This document shows positions 34,997-44,565 of a stretch of DNA of 64,000 bases, one piece after another. Position 1 is the first letter of the stretch. Each line of letters starts with the position of its first letter. The stretch comes from Hydrogenoanaerobacterium saccharovorans. Lineage in GTDB: Bacteria; Bacillota; Clostridia; Oscillospirales; Ruminococcaceae. The DNA is taken from positions 62,001 to 126,000 of the forward strand of contig NZ_JACSNR010000008.1 of NCBI RefSeq assembly GCF_016901815.1, in the 5' to 3' direction. The notes below the pieces were generated by a model, which saw nothing but the letters and a program-made list of their open reading frames with translations, made no database searches and was not told the origin of the DNA. Made by a program: the position numbers and the translations under genes.

Positions 34997-37117
34997 TTAC
35001 TTCCTCCTCACATTGCAGCAGGCGCTGCGATAGGCCGGGAATCCCGAATAGGGGTCCAGCGCCGCACCGTCCAGAATGCTGTTGATATCCAGTTCCCGAT
35101 AGCCATGATAGATATAGACCTCCCCGGGCTGCACGGTGGCAGTGGGAAGCGCCTGGAAGGTGAGCGAACCCACACTGGTGGTGATCTCCACCGGGTCACC
35201 CAGCTCGATGCCCAGGCGTTCGGCGTCCTCCATGCTCATCTCCACCACCGGATCGGGCAGCAGGCTGCGCTCCCAGGGCACATCGTGCAGACGGGAGTGC
35301 AGGGCATTGGGGATACGGGTACCGGCGCAGAGCAGGAACGGATACTGCTCCGGGTCGGGATTGTAGGGCGGACGGTAGGTGGGCAGGGCATCCAGTCCCC
35401 ATTCGGGATGGGCGGCAATGCGCTCGGAGTAGAGCTCCAGCTTGCCGGTGGGGGTGTTGACGCCCCGTTCCAGAATGCTGCCGACCTCATAGGGGGTCAC
35501 GCCCGGCACCTTGATGGGGCCTTCGGCGGCACGCAGTTCCTCCACGGTGATGGGCAGATCCTGAATGATATACTTTATGCACGCCTCATAGCCGGCGCAG
35601 AGCAGTTCATCGTCCATCTTCATGCGGCGGGCCAGCAGGGTGAGAATCTCACAGTCGGACTTGGACTCGCCCAGGGGCTCCACCACCGGATTGGTATACC
35701 AGGCATAGCCGCCGGGATAGCACTTGAATTCGCCCCGCTCCATGGAGGTGCAGGCAGGCAGCACAATATCCGCATACTTGGCGGTATCGGTGAGGAACAG
35801 ATCCACATCCACAAAGAAATCCAGCTTGCCGAAGGCCTCTGCCAGCCGTCCGTCCTGGGGGAACATGCGGTAGTTCATACCCAGGGCAAACAGCACCTTC
35901 ACCGAGTTTTCGTCCTGGCGCAGGATATTGTCGGTGAGATCGTTGGCCTGCATATCATGCCGCAGGTCGTACCACAGCGGGAACCGCCCGGCGCCCACTG
36001 CCTTGGGGGCGTCATGGGGATAGCGTTCCTCCATGAAGTGCTCCTCCCGGGTCTCAAAGCCGCAGTACCGCTCCATATAGGTGTGCGGGCCGGGGAGCTG
36101 ACCGCCGGCGCGGTCCACATTGCCGGTGATCACCAGCAGCGCCATCATGGCCCGGTAGTTCTGCAGGCCGTTGAGGTGGTGCCCGATGGGGGCGCTGCTC
36201 TCGTTGATGCAGAAGCTGCCCGCCTCATGGATCATGGCAGCTGCCTGCCGGATCTGCTCCGCGGGTACGCCGGTGAGCTCCTCGCCCTTTTCCGGGGTGA
36301 ACTCCCGCACATAGGCGGCATATTCTTCAAAACCATGGACATACCGGTCGATGTATGCCCGGTCGATCCAGTCATTTTCAATGAGGACATGGGCGATGGC
36401 AAGAGCCAGGGCACCATCGGTTCCCAGATGGGGACGCAGGTGCAGGTCTGCCAGACGCCGGGTGGTGGGGGTAATGCGGGGATCGATGATGAGGATCTTC
36501 ATACCCCGCTTCTTGCCGTTCTCCATGGAACCGATCATGGGGTACCGGGAGAAGTAGCTGTTGGCGCCCCAGCCGATGAACAGGTTGGTCTTGCCCAGGT
36601 CGGTGCGCATGGCATAGCCCGAGGTGAGCTGCCAGGCCATCAGGCCGCTGGTAAAGCAGCTGCTGGATTCGGTGCCGTAGTTCTGGCTGCCATAGTCCCC
36701 GGCAAACCGCCGGAACATGAACCGGTACCATTTGCTGTATCCCGAATAGAAGGCCACCCGATGGGCGCCGTATTCCTCCCGGGCCGAGAGGAGCTTTTCC
36801 GCGATGGTATCGATTGCCTCGTCCCAGCTGATGGGCTCGAATTTGCCTTCGCCCCGTTCTCCCATCCGGCGCAGCGGGGTGAGGATACGGTCCTCCCGGT
36901 AGAGGTACTGGCGGTTGCCCAGACCCTTGGTGCAGAGCTTGCCTTTATTCTGCGGGTGGTCGGGGGTGCCTTCCACCTTGATGACCTTTCCGTCCTTGAC
37001 ATAGACATCCAGTCCGCAGTGCATACCCGGAGTACAGATGTCACAGACGCTGTGGCGGATCTCAATGCCGCTTTCGGCACCGGGGATCTTGCCCTTGCTG
37101 TAATCGATCTCAGCCAT
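34997..37117 (-). CDS. Molybdopterin-dependent oxidoreductase, catalytic subunit (DMSO reductase family)
   Basis: 706 aa from the ATG at 37117 (GGAGG nine bases upstream); it overlaps the FAD gene by 8 nt. N-terminal [4Fe-4S] site CDICTPGMHCGL...LCTKG, then the molybdopterin domain with GWGANSYFSRYPMIG, IIDPRITPTTRRLADLHL and GTDGALALAIAH, and a C-terminal cofactor-closing domain (VEITTSVGSLTFQALPTATV). The segment YGTESSSCFTS places a Cys where thiosulfate/polysulfide reductases and acetylene hydratase have their Mo/W ligand. No Tat signal, so cytoplasmic. The substrate cannot be read from the sequence. Confidence 0.9.
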   Translation of the reverse strand: MAEIDYSKGKIPGAESGIEIRHSVCDICTPGMHCGLDVYVKDGKVIKVEGTPDHPQNKGKLCTKGLGNRQYLYREDRILTPLRRMGERGEGKFEPISWDEAIDTIAEKLLSAREEYGAHRVAFYSGYSKWYRFMFRRFAGDYGSQNYGTESSSCFTSGLMAWQLTSGYAMRTDLGKTNLFIGWGANSYFSRYPMIGSMENGKKRGMKILIIDPRITPTTRRLADLHLRPHLGTDGALALAIAHVLIENDWIDRAYIDRYVHGFEEYAAYVREFTPEKGEELTGVPAEQIRQAAAMIHEAGSFCINESSAPIGHHLNGLQNYRAMMALLVITGNVDRAGGQLPGPHTYMERYCGFETREEHFMEERYPHDAPKAVGAGRFPLWYDLRHDMQANDLTDNILRQDENSVKVLFALGMNYRMFPQDGRLAEAFGKLDFFVDVDLFLTDTAKYADIVLPACTSMERGEFKCYPGGYAWYTNPVVEPLGESKSDCEILTLLARRMKMDDELLCAGYEACIKYIIQDLPITVEELRAAEGPIKVPGVTPYEVGSILERGVNTPTGKLELYSERIAAHPEWGLDALPTYRPPYNPDPEQYPFLLCAGTRIPNALHSRLHDVPWERSLLPDPVVEMSMEDAERLGIELGDPVEITTSVGSLTFQALPTATVQPGEVYIYHGYRELDINSILDGAALDPYSGFPAYRSACCNVRRK

Positions 37118-38381
37118 GATATCGTCCCTCCATCTTCTCAATAAACGACGGCTTGAGCCCCTCCTTGATGAGGATGCCCCGCTGAATGGGCGAAAGCTTT
37201 GCGTCGCCGCTCTCCATAATGCGGTACAGATAGTTCTTTACAGTACCGCTGATCCGGTAGTTGTCCAGGATATTGACGCCCACCAGGCCCTGTTCTCCGA
37301 TGACTGCCTCCACATAGAGGCCGCTTTCGATATGACCCGAGGTGACTACCTGACCGGTGAGCCGGTTATCGCCGAAGCCGATGAAGTCCATATCCATGAA
37401 GTGGGTGATGTTGTGCAGGAAGTTGCCGTCAAACTCTGCCTTGCCCCCTGCCATATTGGCACCGGCTGTGGCGCCCTGATGGGCGGCATTGGCCCACAGG
37501 CCGATGATCATGCTGGTGTTGCTCTGGAGTTCCTCGCCCTCACAGCAGTCGCCCGCGGCATAGATGCCCGGCACCGGGGTCTGCATATCGTGATCCACTA
37601 CGATGCCCTTATTTACTGTCACTTCCGCCGGGTCCACCAGCGATACATTGGTGCGGGTGCCGATGCACAGCACAATGAGGTCGGCCTGGACGGTGCTGCC
37701 GTCGGTCATCGAGCAGACAAAGCCGTCGCCGGTCTCCTCCACCGAGGCCAGGGCACTGCCCAGTGCCAGATGTACGCCCTTCCGGGTGATGCGCCGCTCG
37801 ATCTCCCGGGACACCGACTCATAGGCTGCCAGCGGGAACATTCTCGGGGCCATATCCGCCAGGGTGGTACGGATGCCGCGGTTGTTGAGCAGCTCCACCA
37901 CCTTGATGCCCACCATCGACGCGCCTACCACCAGGGCAGTGCGGTAGGGGTGGGATTCCAGTGCCTCCCGCAGCCGGATGGCATCGTCAATGGTGCGCAT
38001 ATAGAACGCCTTCTCCGGGTCCAGTCCCGGGAAGCTGGGCGCAAAGGCATGGGCGCCGGTGGCGATGAGGATCTTGTCAAACTGACGGCTCTCGCCATTT
38101 TCCAGCCGTACAGTCCGGCTCCGGGCCTCTACCTTTTCCACCCGGGCGCCGGTATGTACCTCCAGCCGGAGCTCCTGCCGGATCTTCTCCATATCCCCGA
38201 AGGGGAACAGCCCTTCAAAGGGGATCTTCCCGGCTACATAATAGGTGGTCAGCATGGGATTGTAGGGAGAATAACCGTGTTCACTGTACACGGTGATCGT
38301 CCCGTCCGGGTCGTTTTCCCGGATGGCCTTGGCGCCGTAATAACCGGCACAGCCAAACCCGATGATCGCATAATCTGCCAT
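37110..38381 (-). CDS. NAD(P)/FAD-dependent oxidoreductase of the molybdoenzyme operon
   Basis: 423 aa from the ATG at 38381 (GGAAGG upstream). N-terminal FAD site IIGFGCAGYYGAKAI, a second dinucleotide site LVVGASMVGIKVVELLNNRG, and the FAD-closing GIYAAGDCCEGE. It resembles NADH oxidase/ferredoxin-reductase-type class I/II oxidoreductases but has no redox-active CxxxxC pair near the N-terminus. First gene of a three-gene enzyme operon; it probably links NAD(P)H to the ferredoxin and molybdopterin subunits. Confidence 0.9.
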   Translation of the reverse strand: MADYAIIGFGCAGYYGAKAIRENDPDGTITVYSEHGYSPYNPMLTTYYVAGKIPFEGLFPFGDMEKIRQELRLEVHTGARVEKVEARSRTVRLENGESRQFDKILIATGAHAFAPSFPGLDPEKAFYMRTIDDAIRLREALESHPYRTALVVGASMVGIKVVELLNNRGIRTTLADMAPRMFPLAAYESVSREIERRITRKGVHLALGSALASVEETGDGFVCSMTDGSTVQADLIVLCIGTRTNVSLVDPAEVTVNKGIVVDHDMQTPVPGIYAAGDCCEGEELQSNTSMIIGLWANAAHQGATAGANMAGGKAEFDGNFLHNITHFMDMDFIGFGDNRLTGQVVTSGHIESGLYVEAVIGEQGLVGVNILDNYRISGTVKNYLYRIMESGDAKLSPIQRGILIKEGLKPSFIEKMEGRYHG

Positions 38382-38431
38382 AATTTCCTTCCTTTCTGCT
38401 CCTGTGTCAAAAAGATAGAATTCTAACATTC

Positions 38432-38460
38432 ATTTTAGCTGTATGTCAGGTTTCTGTCAA
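38432..38460 (-). promoter_or_regulatory. Promoter of the molybdoenzyme operon
   Basis: On the minus strand TTGACA (38460-38455) and TAAAAT (38437-38432) are spaced by exactly 17 nt, about 50 nt upstream of the FAD oxidoreductase gene. Confidence 0.75.
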
Positions 38461-38604
38461 TGGATTTTTCGCCAGAGAACCCGATTTTTTGCCCCCTTGG
38501 TCAAAGATTTCCCCGTTTCACTGGTATCCCGGTGCCGCCTGTGGTAAAATGGGGTTATATCCCATTATTTTACACAAATCGCTTTCCAAAGGGAGGGGGA
38601 TTCC

Positions 38605-39915
38605 ATGCATAAAATGCTCAATTTCCTGCTGGCCGGACTGGTCTGTCTGGGCAGTATGACACCAGCCTTTGCCCAAAGCCCTGCCCAGCCGCTTGACTGC
38701 ACCCTGACAGCGGAAAACGGGACTTCGGTATGGCAGCTGACCGACCAGAACCGCTCCACCAAACTGGACTGGTCCGGCGGCACCCTCACGGTGGAGAGCA
38801 CTGAGCCCATCACCGGGCTCTATCTCATCTGGGACCGTCCGCCCGAATCCTGGACCGGCACTGCCGGCAGCCAGACCCTCTGGGGCGGGGAATACGGCTT
38901 CCTGCATGAGTATCTTCCGCTGGAATCCCCGGTGACCCGGGCCGAACTGACCCTGCCCGAGGGAAGCCGGTGCTGTGATGTCTATGCCTTCGGCGCGGGG
39001 GAACTCCCCGACTGGGTACAGCAGTGGCAGCCTCCGCTGGCGGACGCCGACCTGCTGGTGCTGCCCACCCATGCCGATGACGAGCATCTCTTCTTCGGGG
39101 GCACCATGCCCTACTATGCCGGCGAACTGGGAAAGAAGGTCCAGGTGGTCTACTTCACCAACCACTGGGCGGAACCCTACCGTCCCCATGAGCTGCTGGA
39201 CGGCCTGTGGACGGTGGGCATCCGCAACTATCCGGTGATGTCCTCCTTTGTGGACCAGTATGCCGACAGCCTGGACTATGCCCGCACCCTCTACGACGAG
39301 GAGGAGGCGGTGGCCTGGCAGGTACAGCAGCTCCGGCGCTTCAAGCCGGAGGTGGTGGTGGGGCACGATGTGAACGGTGAATACGGGCACGGGGTGCACA
39401 TGTACAATGCCGATACACTGATGCAGGCGCTGGAACTGAGCGCCGACCCGTCCTATGACCCGGAAAGCGCTCAGAAATGGGGCGTATGGGATGTGCCCAA
39501 GACCTATCTGCACCTCTGGCCGGAAAATCCCATTGTCATGGACTGGAGCCAGCCCCTCTCCGCCTTTGGGGGCAAAACCGCTGTGGAGATGGCACGGCTG
39601 GGCTTTGCGGAACATGTGTCCCAGCAGACCTTCTTCAAGGTGGAGGACTACGGCCCCTATGACTGCCGGAAATTCGGGCTCTACCGGTCGCTGGTGGGCC
39701 TGGATGCCCAGGGCGGGGATTTCTTTGAGAATCTCGCAGCCGGGGACTACTCGGACTATCTCCCGCCCGAGCCGGAGCCGGAACCGGAGCCTGTGTCCGA
39801 ACCGGAGCCGGAGCGCACCCGGACCCTGCCGGGCTGGACGCTTCTGGCGGGAATGGTGGGCGCCGTGGCGCTGGCTGAGGGTATGATCCTGTATGGAAGG
39901 AGGAGAAAGAGATGA
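38605..39915 (+). CDS. Secreted, membrane-anchored PIG-L-family deacetylase
   Basis: 436 aa. Signal peptide ending near AFAQS, a beta-rich N-terminal domain of about 120 residues, then the PIG-L/LmbE domain: THADDEHLFFGG (about 154-165, equivalent to AHPDDE) with the zinc-binding His/Asp, and GEYGHGVH further on. After a Pro-Glu repeat linker (EPEPEPEPVSEPEPE) comes a C-terminal membrane helix and basic tail (YGRRRKR). It should deacetylate an extracellular glycan or glycolipid. First of four genes in a probable envelope operon. Confidence 0.87.
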   Translation: MHKMLNFLLAGLVCLGSMTPAFAQSPAQPLDCTLTAENGTSVWQLTDQNRSTKLDWSGGTLTVESTEPITGLYLIWDRPPESWTGTAGSQTLWGGEYGFLHEYLPLESPVTRAELTLPEGSRCCDVYAFGAGELPDWVQQWQPPLADADLLVLPTHADDEHLFFGGTMPYYAGELGKKVQVVYFTNHWAEPYRPHELLDGLWTVGIRNYPVMSSFVDQYADSLDYARTLYDEEEAVAWQVQQLRRFKPEVVVGHDVNGEYGHGVHMYNADTLMQALELSADPSYDPESAQKWGVWDVPKTYLHLWPENPIVMDWSQPLSAFGGKTAVEMARLGFAEHVSQQTFFKVEDYGPYDCRKFGLYRSLVGLDAQGGDFFENLAAGDYSDYLPPEPEPEPEPVSEPEPERTRTLPGWTLLAGMVGAVALAEGMILYGRRRKR

Positions 39916-40988
39916 AGGTGACAGCCATCGTGCCGTCCTACAAGCCGGATGAAAAACTTGCCGGCGTACTCCGGGACCTCGCCGCCGCGGGATTTGAACG
40001 GATCATCGTGGTAGATGACGGCAGCGGCCCGGACTATGAGGCTTACTTCCGTCAGGCGGAGGGCTATCCCCAGTGCGTCCTGCTCCGGCATGAGGTGAAC
40101 CGGGGCAAGGGCGGAGCGCTCAAGACCGCCTTTGCATGGTTTCTGGAGCACACCGGGGAGGATCTCGGCGTGGTGACCGTGGACGGCGACGGACAGCACA
40201 CCGCTGCCGACGCCCTGCGCTGTGCCAGGGAACTGGAAGCCCACCCGGACAGCCTGGTGCTGGGGGTGCGGCAGTTTGACGGCGCCGATGTGCCGCTGCG
40301 CAGCCGCATCGGGAACCAGGCGACCATCTGGTGCTTCCGGGTGCTGTGCGGCGTAGGGGTATCGGATACCCAGACCGGACTGCGGGCCATCGGCACCGAC
40401 TTTCTCCGGGCGCTCTGCACAGTCCCCGGCGACCGGTATGAGTTCGAAACCAATATGCTGCTGGCAACCTCCCGCCTGGGCATTCCCATCCGGGAAGTGC
40501 CCATCCGCACCGTCTATCTGGAACAGAACGCCACCTCCCATTTCAATCCCCTCCGGGATTCCCTTGCCATCTACCGGCAGATTTTCCGCTTTCTCTCGGT
40601 GAGCCTTGGCTCCACCGTGCTGGATGTGGCGCTCTTCGCCCTGATGGACTGGCTCCTGCGGGGCTTCTCCGCCGAACTGCGGCTGCTGGGCGCCACGGTG
40701 ATCGCCCGGGCCTGCTCCTCCCTGTGCAACTTCGCCGCCAACCGCACCCTCGTCTTTGAAAACCGGGAACACCCTGGTCCTGCCATGGTGCGCTACTACC
40801 TGCTCTGCATTGTCCAGACTGCTGCCAGTTATGGCGGGGTCTATCTGCTCTCAGCTGTGCTGGGGCTGCCCTCGGTGGCCGCCAAGGTCATCACCGATAC
40901 CCTGCTCTTCTTTGCCAGCTTCCAGATCCAGCGCCGCTGGGTCTTTGCCGTAAAACCCCGTAAACAGGAGGAAACTGTCCATGTCTGA
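39912..40988 (+). CDS. Family 2 glycosyltransferase fused to a GtrA-like membrane domain
   Basis: 358 aa. GT2 domain at 1-220: VTAIVPSYKPDEKLAGVL, IIVVDDGSG, VNRGKGGALKTAF and TVDGDGQH with the metal-binding DxD-like pair, like dolichol-phosphate mannose synthases. Residues about 228-345 contain four membrane helices of the GtrA type, with CNFAANRTLVF and a final FQIQRRWVF. GtrA proteins are thought to move lipid-linked sugars across the membrane, so one chain may make and flip an undecaprenyl-phosphate sugar. ATGA overlap with the deacetylase gene. Confidence 0.9.
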   Translation: MKVTAIVPSYKPDEKLAGVLRDLAAAGFERIIVVDDGSGPDYEAYFRQAEGYPQCVLLRHEVNRGKGGALKTAFAWFLEHTGEDLGVVTVDGDGQHTAADALRCARELEAHPDSLVLGVRQFDGADVPLRSRIGNQATIWCFRVLCGVGVSDTQTGLRAIGTDFLRALCTVPGDRYEFETNMLLATSRLGIPIREVPIRTVYLEQNATSHFNPLRDSLAIYRQIFRFLSVSLGSTVLDVALFALMDWLLRGFSAELRLLGATVIARACSSLCNFAANRTLVFENREHPGPAMVRYYLLCIVQTAASYGGVYLLSAVLGLPSVAAKVITDTLLFFASFQIQRRWVFAVKPRKQEETVHV

Positions 40989-41997
40989 ACCGAAAAAACA
41001 CCATAAGCCCTCGCTGCTGCTCCGGGTTCTGGCTGTGCTCGGCACCACACTGGGGATTCTGTGCCTCTTTGTGTATGCCGGCGTGAATATCGTCTGCAAG
41101 GGGCCGTCTCCCACCGCCCGGGATCTCTTTGTGGGCTCGGTGATGGAGACCAGCGCCGCCAAATTCCTGGCCTATCTATGCTACTCTGAGGAGGAGATCG
41201 CCGAGATCCGTGCCCGGAACGCTGTGGTGGAAACCGCTGAGGTCACCGAACAGACCGGCTTTGCCCAGCGGGACGAGAGCGTCCCCAAGGACACCATCGA
41301 GCTGGTGGATGTCACCGGCCCCACCTTCAAGGGCAAGATGCTCATTGTCCATGATCCCGCCCGGGTCAAAGTCGCCGTGGCGCCGGTCTTTTCCGAGGAG
41401 GCCTCGGGCGTCCGGGTGGAGGACTTCGCCAAACAGGAAAATGCCGTGGCTGCCATCAACGGCGGCGGATTCATGGATGAGGGCGGTGTCGGCAAGGGCG
41501 GTATGCCCCTGGGCATCGTCATCAAGGACGGCAAGCTCCTCAACGGCGGACTTTCCAGCGCCCAGCCCATTGTGGGCTTCGATCAGAACAATCAGCTCGT
41601 AGTGGGCACCATGACCGGTCAGGAGTGCCTGGACCGGGGCATCCGGGACGCTGTTTCCTTTGGCCCCACCTTTATTGTCAACGGCAAGGCCATGGAGGTC
41701 GCCGGTTCGGGCGGCGGACTCAATCCCCGCACCGTCCTGGGACAGCGGGCCGACGGCGCTGTGCTCATGCTGGTCATTGACGGACGGCAGTCCCACAGCA
41801 TCGGCGCCACCTACAAGGACTGCATCGATGTCATGCTCCAGTACGGCGCTGTGAATGCCGCCAATCTGGACGGCGGTTCCTCGAGCATGCTGGTCTATAA
41901 CGGCGAAGTGCAGAATGTATGCGCCTCGCTCTACGGCTCCCGACCGCTGCCCACCGCCTTTATCGTCACCCAGCCGCTGGACGAAGGAGGGAACTGA
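40981..41997 (+). CDS. Membrane-anchored phosphodiester glycosidase (NAGPA domain)
   Basis: 338 aa. One N-terminal membrane segment (VLAVLGTTLGILCLFVYAGV), then a domain with VAAINGGGFMDEGG and NLDGGSSSMLVYNG, the two glycine-rich signatures of the NAGPA/phosphodiester-glycosidase family. Members cleave sugar-phosphodiester links, for example in teichoic-acid-like or exopolysaccharide material. Start overlaps the GT2-GtrA gene by 8 nt; GGAGG upstream. Acts outside the cytoplasm. Confidence 0.88.
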   Translation: MSEPKKHHKPSLLLRVLAVLGTTLGILCLFVYAGVNIVCKGPSPTARDLFVGSVMETSAAKFLAYLCYSEEEIAEIRARNAVVETAEVTEQTGFAQRDESVPKDTIELVDVTGPTFKGKMLIVHDPARVKVAVAPVFSEEASGVRVEDFAKQENAVAAINGGGFMDEGGVGKGGMPLGIVIKDGKLLNGGLSSAQPIVGFDQNNQLVVGTMTGQECLDRGIRDAVSFGPTFIVNGKAMEVAGSGGGLNPRTVLGQRADGAVLMLVIDGRQSHSIGATYKDCIDVMLQYGAVNAANLDGGSSSMLVYNGEVQNVCASLYGSRPLPTAFIVTQPLDEGGN

Positions 41998-41999
41998 CC

Positions 42000-43058
42000 A
42001 TGGCTGCATCTGCAAAACACCGGCTGGGCTTCCGGGAGAAGCTCGGCCTCTATGCCCTGGCACTGCTGCTCATCGGAGCGGCGCTGCTGGGATACCTGTG
42101 GTTCGCACTGGACCGGTACGAATCCAATACGCCCGAATCCTCAGTGCGCCGGTACCTCCAGGAAACGGCTGCCGGACAGTGGGAGACCATTCTCCAGGAC
42201 GCTGAAGCGGACCTCTCCCCGCTGGACCGCCCCGAGGACTATACAGCCTGGCTGACCGAAGTCTATGCCGGATTGCCGGAGGAATACACGCTGGTGCGCA
42301 CCTCGGGCGGCGAAGGACAGACCTACGCCCTGATGGACGGCAGCCGGGAGGTGTCCCGGCTCATACTCACCCCGGCTCCCGCGGAGAGCGGACGGAGCTG
42401 GCAGGTGCGCACCCTGGCAGACTCCCTGCCGCCGGTGGAGATCCTGGCACCGGAGGGCTGCACGGTACAGGTGAACGGCACGCCGCTGGGAAGCGAATAC
42501 CGCACCGGCAGTCAGGCGGCAGCGGGGTATGAATCGCTGCCCCAGGGCTACGAGGCACCCCAGGCGGAAGCCTACCGCATCGAAGGGCTGCTGATGGAGC
42601 CGGAGATCACCGCTGTCACAGCCGACGGCTCTGCCTGTACGGTGGCTGCTCCCACCGAGGGGGAAGTGCGCACCGTTTCGGTGACGGCGCCGGTACCCGA
42701 TGCCCAGGCCGGGGAATACTGGGCAGCGGCAGAACAGGCCGCCAAAACCTATGCCGCCTTTATCAGCTCGGATTCCGGGCGTGGGGAACTGAATACTCTG
42801 CTTCTGCCGGGAACCGAGTTCTGGCAGGCCATGCAGGAGTTCTATAACGGCTGGTACATCGACCACACTGGCTATGGCTATGAGAACCTCCAGCGCCTGA
42901 GCCTCACCTCTGCCGGAGAGAATGCCTTCACCGCCGAGCTGTCCTTTGACTATCTGGTCTACCGGGGCGCACGGGAATACCGTTACCCCTCCCGCTACCG
43001 CCTGGACTTCCTGAAGACAGCCAATGGCTGGAAGGCAGTACGCATCGCCACCCTATAA
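42000..43058 (+). CDS. Membrane-anchored extracellular protein of unknown function
   Basis: 352 aa from the ATG at 42000 (GGAGG upstream). One N-terminal membrane helix (LGLYALALLLIGAALLGYLW), then an extracellular part. Residues about 60-130 resemble an NTF2-like or DUF-type domain, followed by a short beta domain (ILAPEGCTVQVNGTPLG) of PEGA-like character and a final helical/beta domain ending YPSRYRLDFLKTANGWKAVR. Last gene of the envelope operon starting at 38605, 2 nt after the glycosidase stop. No catalytic motif seen. Confidence 0.65.
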   Translation: MAASAKHRLGFREKLGLYALALLLIGAALLGYLWFALDRYESNTPESSVRRYLQETAAGQWETILQDAEADLSPLDRPEDYTAWLTEVYAGLPEEYTLVRTSGGEGQTYALMDGSREVSRLILTPAPAESGRSWQVRTLADSLPPVEILAPEGCTVQVNGTPLGSEYRTGSQAAAGYESLPQGYEAPQAEAYRIEGLLMEPEITAVTADGSACTVAAPTEGEVRTVSVTAPVPDAQAGEYWAAAEQAAKTYAAFISSDSGRGELNTLLLPGTEFWQAMQEFYNGWYIDHTGYGYENLQRLSLTSAGENAFTAELSFDYLVYRGAREYRYPSRYRLDFLKTANGWKAVRIATL

Positions 43059-43067
43059 TAAAAAATG

Positions 43068-43097
43068 AAAGCCGCTCCCTTGCCGGAGCGGCTTTTG
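43068..43097 (+). terminator. Terminator of the PIG-L/GT2 envelope operon
   Basis: AAAGCCGCTCC and GGAGCGGCTTTT around a short loop, 10 nt after the stop. It also ends the convergent serine-hydrolase gene. Confidence 0.85.
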
Positions 43098-43136
43098 TGC
43101 TGTATTGGGGTTCTGATTCATGCAGTGCAGGGCAGA

Positions 43137-44462
43137 TCAGCAGGCAGCTTCCAGGGCGGGCGGGTCACAGTCCGGCTCCTCCCGCTCCAGACCAAAGAAG
43201 GCCGCATAGACCGCCTGGGCCGTGTCCTCATTGAGCCGGAACACTCCTGCGGCATTGCGCTGTCCCAGTGCGCCGTTGGTGAGCAGCGCAAAGCCGGTCC
43301 GGGTCTCCGGGTCGTAGAACAGCCCGCAGATGGAACCATAGGCGTTCCCCTGATGCCCCACCATGCGCCGGTCCGGCAGCAGATGGTCGGTGATCTGGGT
43401 TCCCAGTCCCCGGCACAGCTCATTGGGATAGCTTCCCTCGGCAAGCTCCCGCTCATACTGCGGGGTCTGCATGGCAAGGCGGTACTCCTCACTGAGCGCC
43501 ACTGCCTCTCCCTCCCCGGGACAGCCTGCCATGATCGCCCCCAGCCGGGCCAGATCCTCCGCCGTAATGAACAGATCCCCATGCCCCAGGGCATAGAGCT
43601 CGCCCAGCGGAAGCACGGTATATTTGGCACTCATGCCGGTCCACTCCACCATGCGGACGGTGCACTCCCCGTTCTGATAGATATTAGCGACCCGCTCGGG
43701 GTGTGTGAGCTGGGAATAGGAATAGGCCGCGTCCATACCCATGGGCTCAAAAACCTGTTCCCGGGTATAGTCCAGAAAACGCTCGCCGGTCACGGCTTCC
43801 ATCACCCCGCTCACCAGCCCCAGGCCGAAGTTGGTATAGCAGTACTGTGTCCCCGGCTTTGCTCCGGTATAACAGCTCTCCAGCACCTCCCCCAGCGGCG
43901 GAAGCACCTTTTCCGCCACCGCTTCCCGGTAGGTTTCGCTGTCTGCCAGGCCCGCGGTATGGGTGAGCAGATGCCGCAGGGTGATGGGCGCATCGGGATA
44001 ACGGGAAACCACCTCACACCGTCCCAATCTGGGCAGCGGGGCTTCGGGGTCAATCTTCCCCTCGCTGGCAAGATCCAGCGCCAGCAGGGCAGTCACACAC
44101 TTGGAGACCGATGCCGCCCGATAGATGGTATCCTCCCCGGCGGGGATTCCCGCCTCCACATCGGCATAGCCATAGCTCTGCCGGTAAAAGACACCCTCCT
44201 CATCGAACACAGCCAGGCTCATGCCCACCACCTGATACTTCCGGCAGATCTCCTCCATCTCGGCGTGCAGCACTTCCCCGGCCTGGCGGCGGCGTTCCTC
44301 CTGCCGGGCCCGGCGCTCGGCTTCCTCCTGACGCAGGGCTTCCTCCTGCTGGGCCAGCAGTGCCTGTTCCGCTTCCGCCTGCATGGCAGCACGGTCGGCA
44401 ACACAGCCGGTGGTCAGACAGAGCGCGGCTGTCAGCAGCAGACAAAGCCCCCGTCGCAACAT
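43137..44462 (-). CDS. Beta-lactamase-fold serine hydrolase lipoprotein
   Basis: 441 aa. Lipobox LTTGC with Cys20, then a Glu/Gln/Arg-rich coiled-coil stalk (about 25-70), then a class C beta-lactamase/D,D-peptidase-type domain: SVSK (Ser118 and Lys121) as the catalytic tetrad start, a YTN motif near 198, and HQG near 367 in place of KTG. Members of this group are often esterases or D-amino-acid peptidases, not resistance enzymes. Anchored on the outside by a lipid and held off by the stalk. Strong promoter upstream. Confidence 0.88.
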   Translation of the reverse strand: MLRRGLCLLLTAALCLTTGCVADRAAMQAEAEQALLAQQEEALRQEEAERRARQEERRRQAGEVLHAEMEEICRKYQVVGMSLAVFDEEGVFYRQSYGYADVEAGIPAGEDTIYRAASVSKCVTALLALDLASEGKIDPEAPLPRLGRCEVVSRYPDAPITLRHLLTHTAGLADSETYREAVAEKVLPPLGEVLESCYTGAKPGTQYCYTNFGLGLVSGVMEAVTGERFLDYTREQVFEPMGMDAAYSYSQLTHPERVANIYQNGECTVRMVEWTGMSAKYTVLPLGELYALGHGDLFITAEDLARLGAIMAGCPGEGEAVALSEEYRLAMQTPQYERELAEGSYPNELCRGLGTQITDHLLPDRRMVGHQGNAYGSICGLFYDPETRTGFALLTNGALGQRNAAGVFRLNEDTAQAVYAAFFGLEREEPDCDPPALEAAC

Positions 44463-44494
44463 GTCAGTCCCTCCCCAGCAGTATTCTGATTTCC

Positions 44495-44523
44495 ATTATC
44501 CGGCATCGGTCCGGAAATGTCAA
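44495..44523 (-). promoter_or_regulatory. Promoter of the serine-hydrolase lipoprotein gene
   Basis: TTGACA (44523-44518) and GATAAT (44500-44495) with 17 nt between, on the minus strand. Confidence 0.7.
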
Positions 44524-44565
44524 TAGTTGTAAATTGCCCGAATTTTACACAATTCCCTTGTGACC

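Noticed and set aside
43137-44462. Beta-lactamase antibiotic resistance gene
   Set aside because: HQG replaces KTG, and the architecture (lipoprotein with coiled-coil stalk) fits the broad serine-hydrolase group rather than a resistance enzyme.
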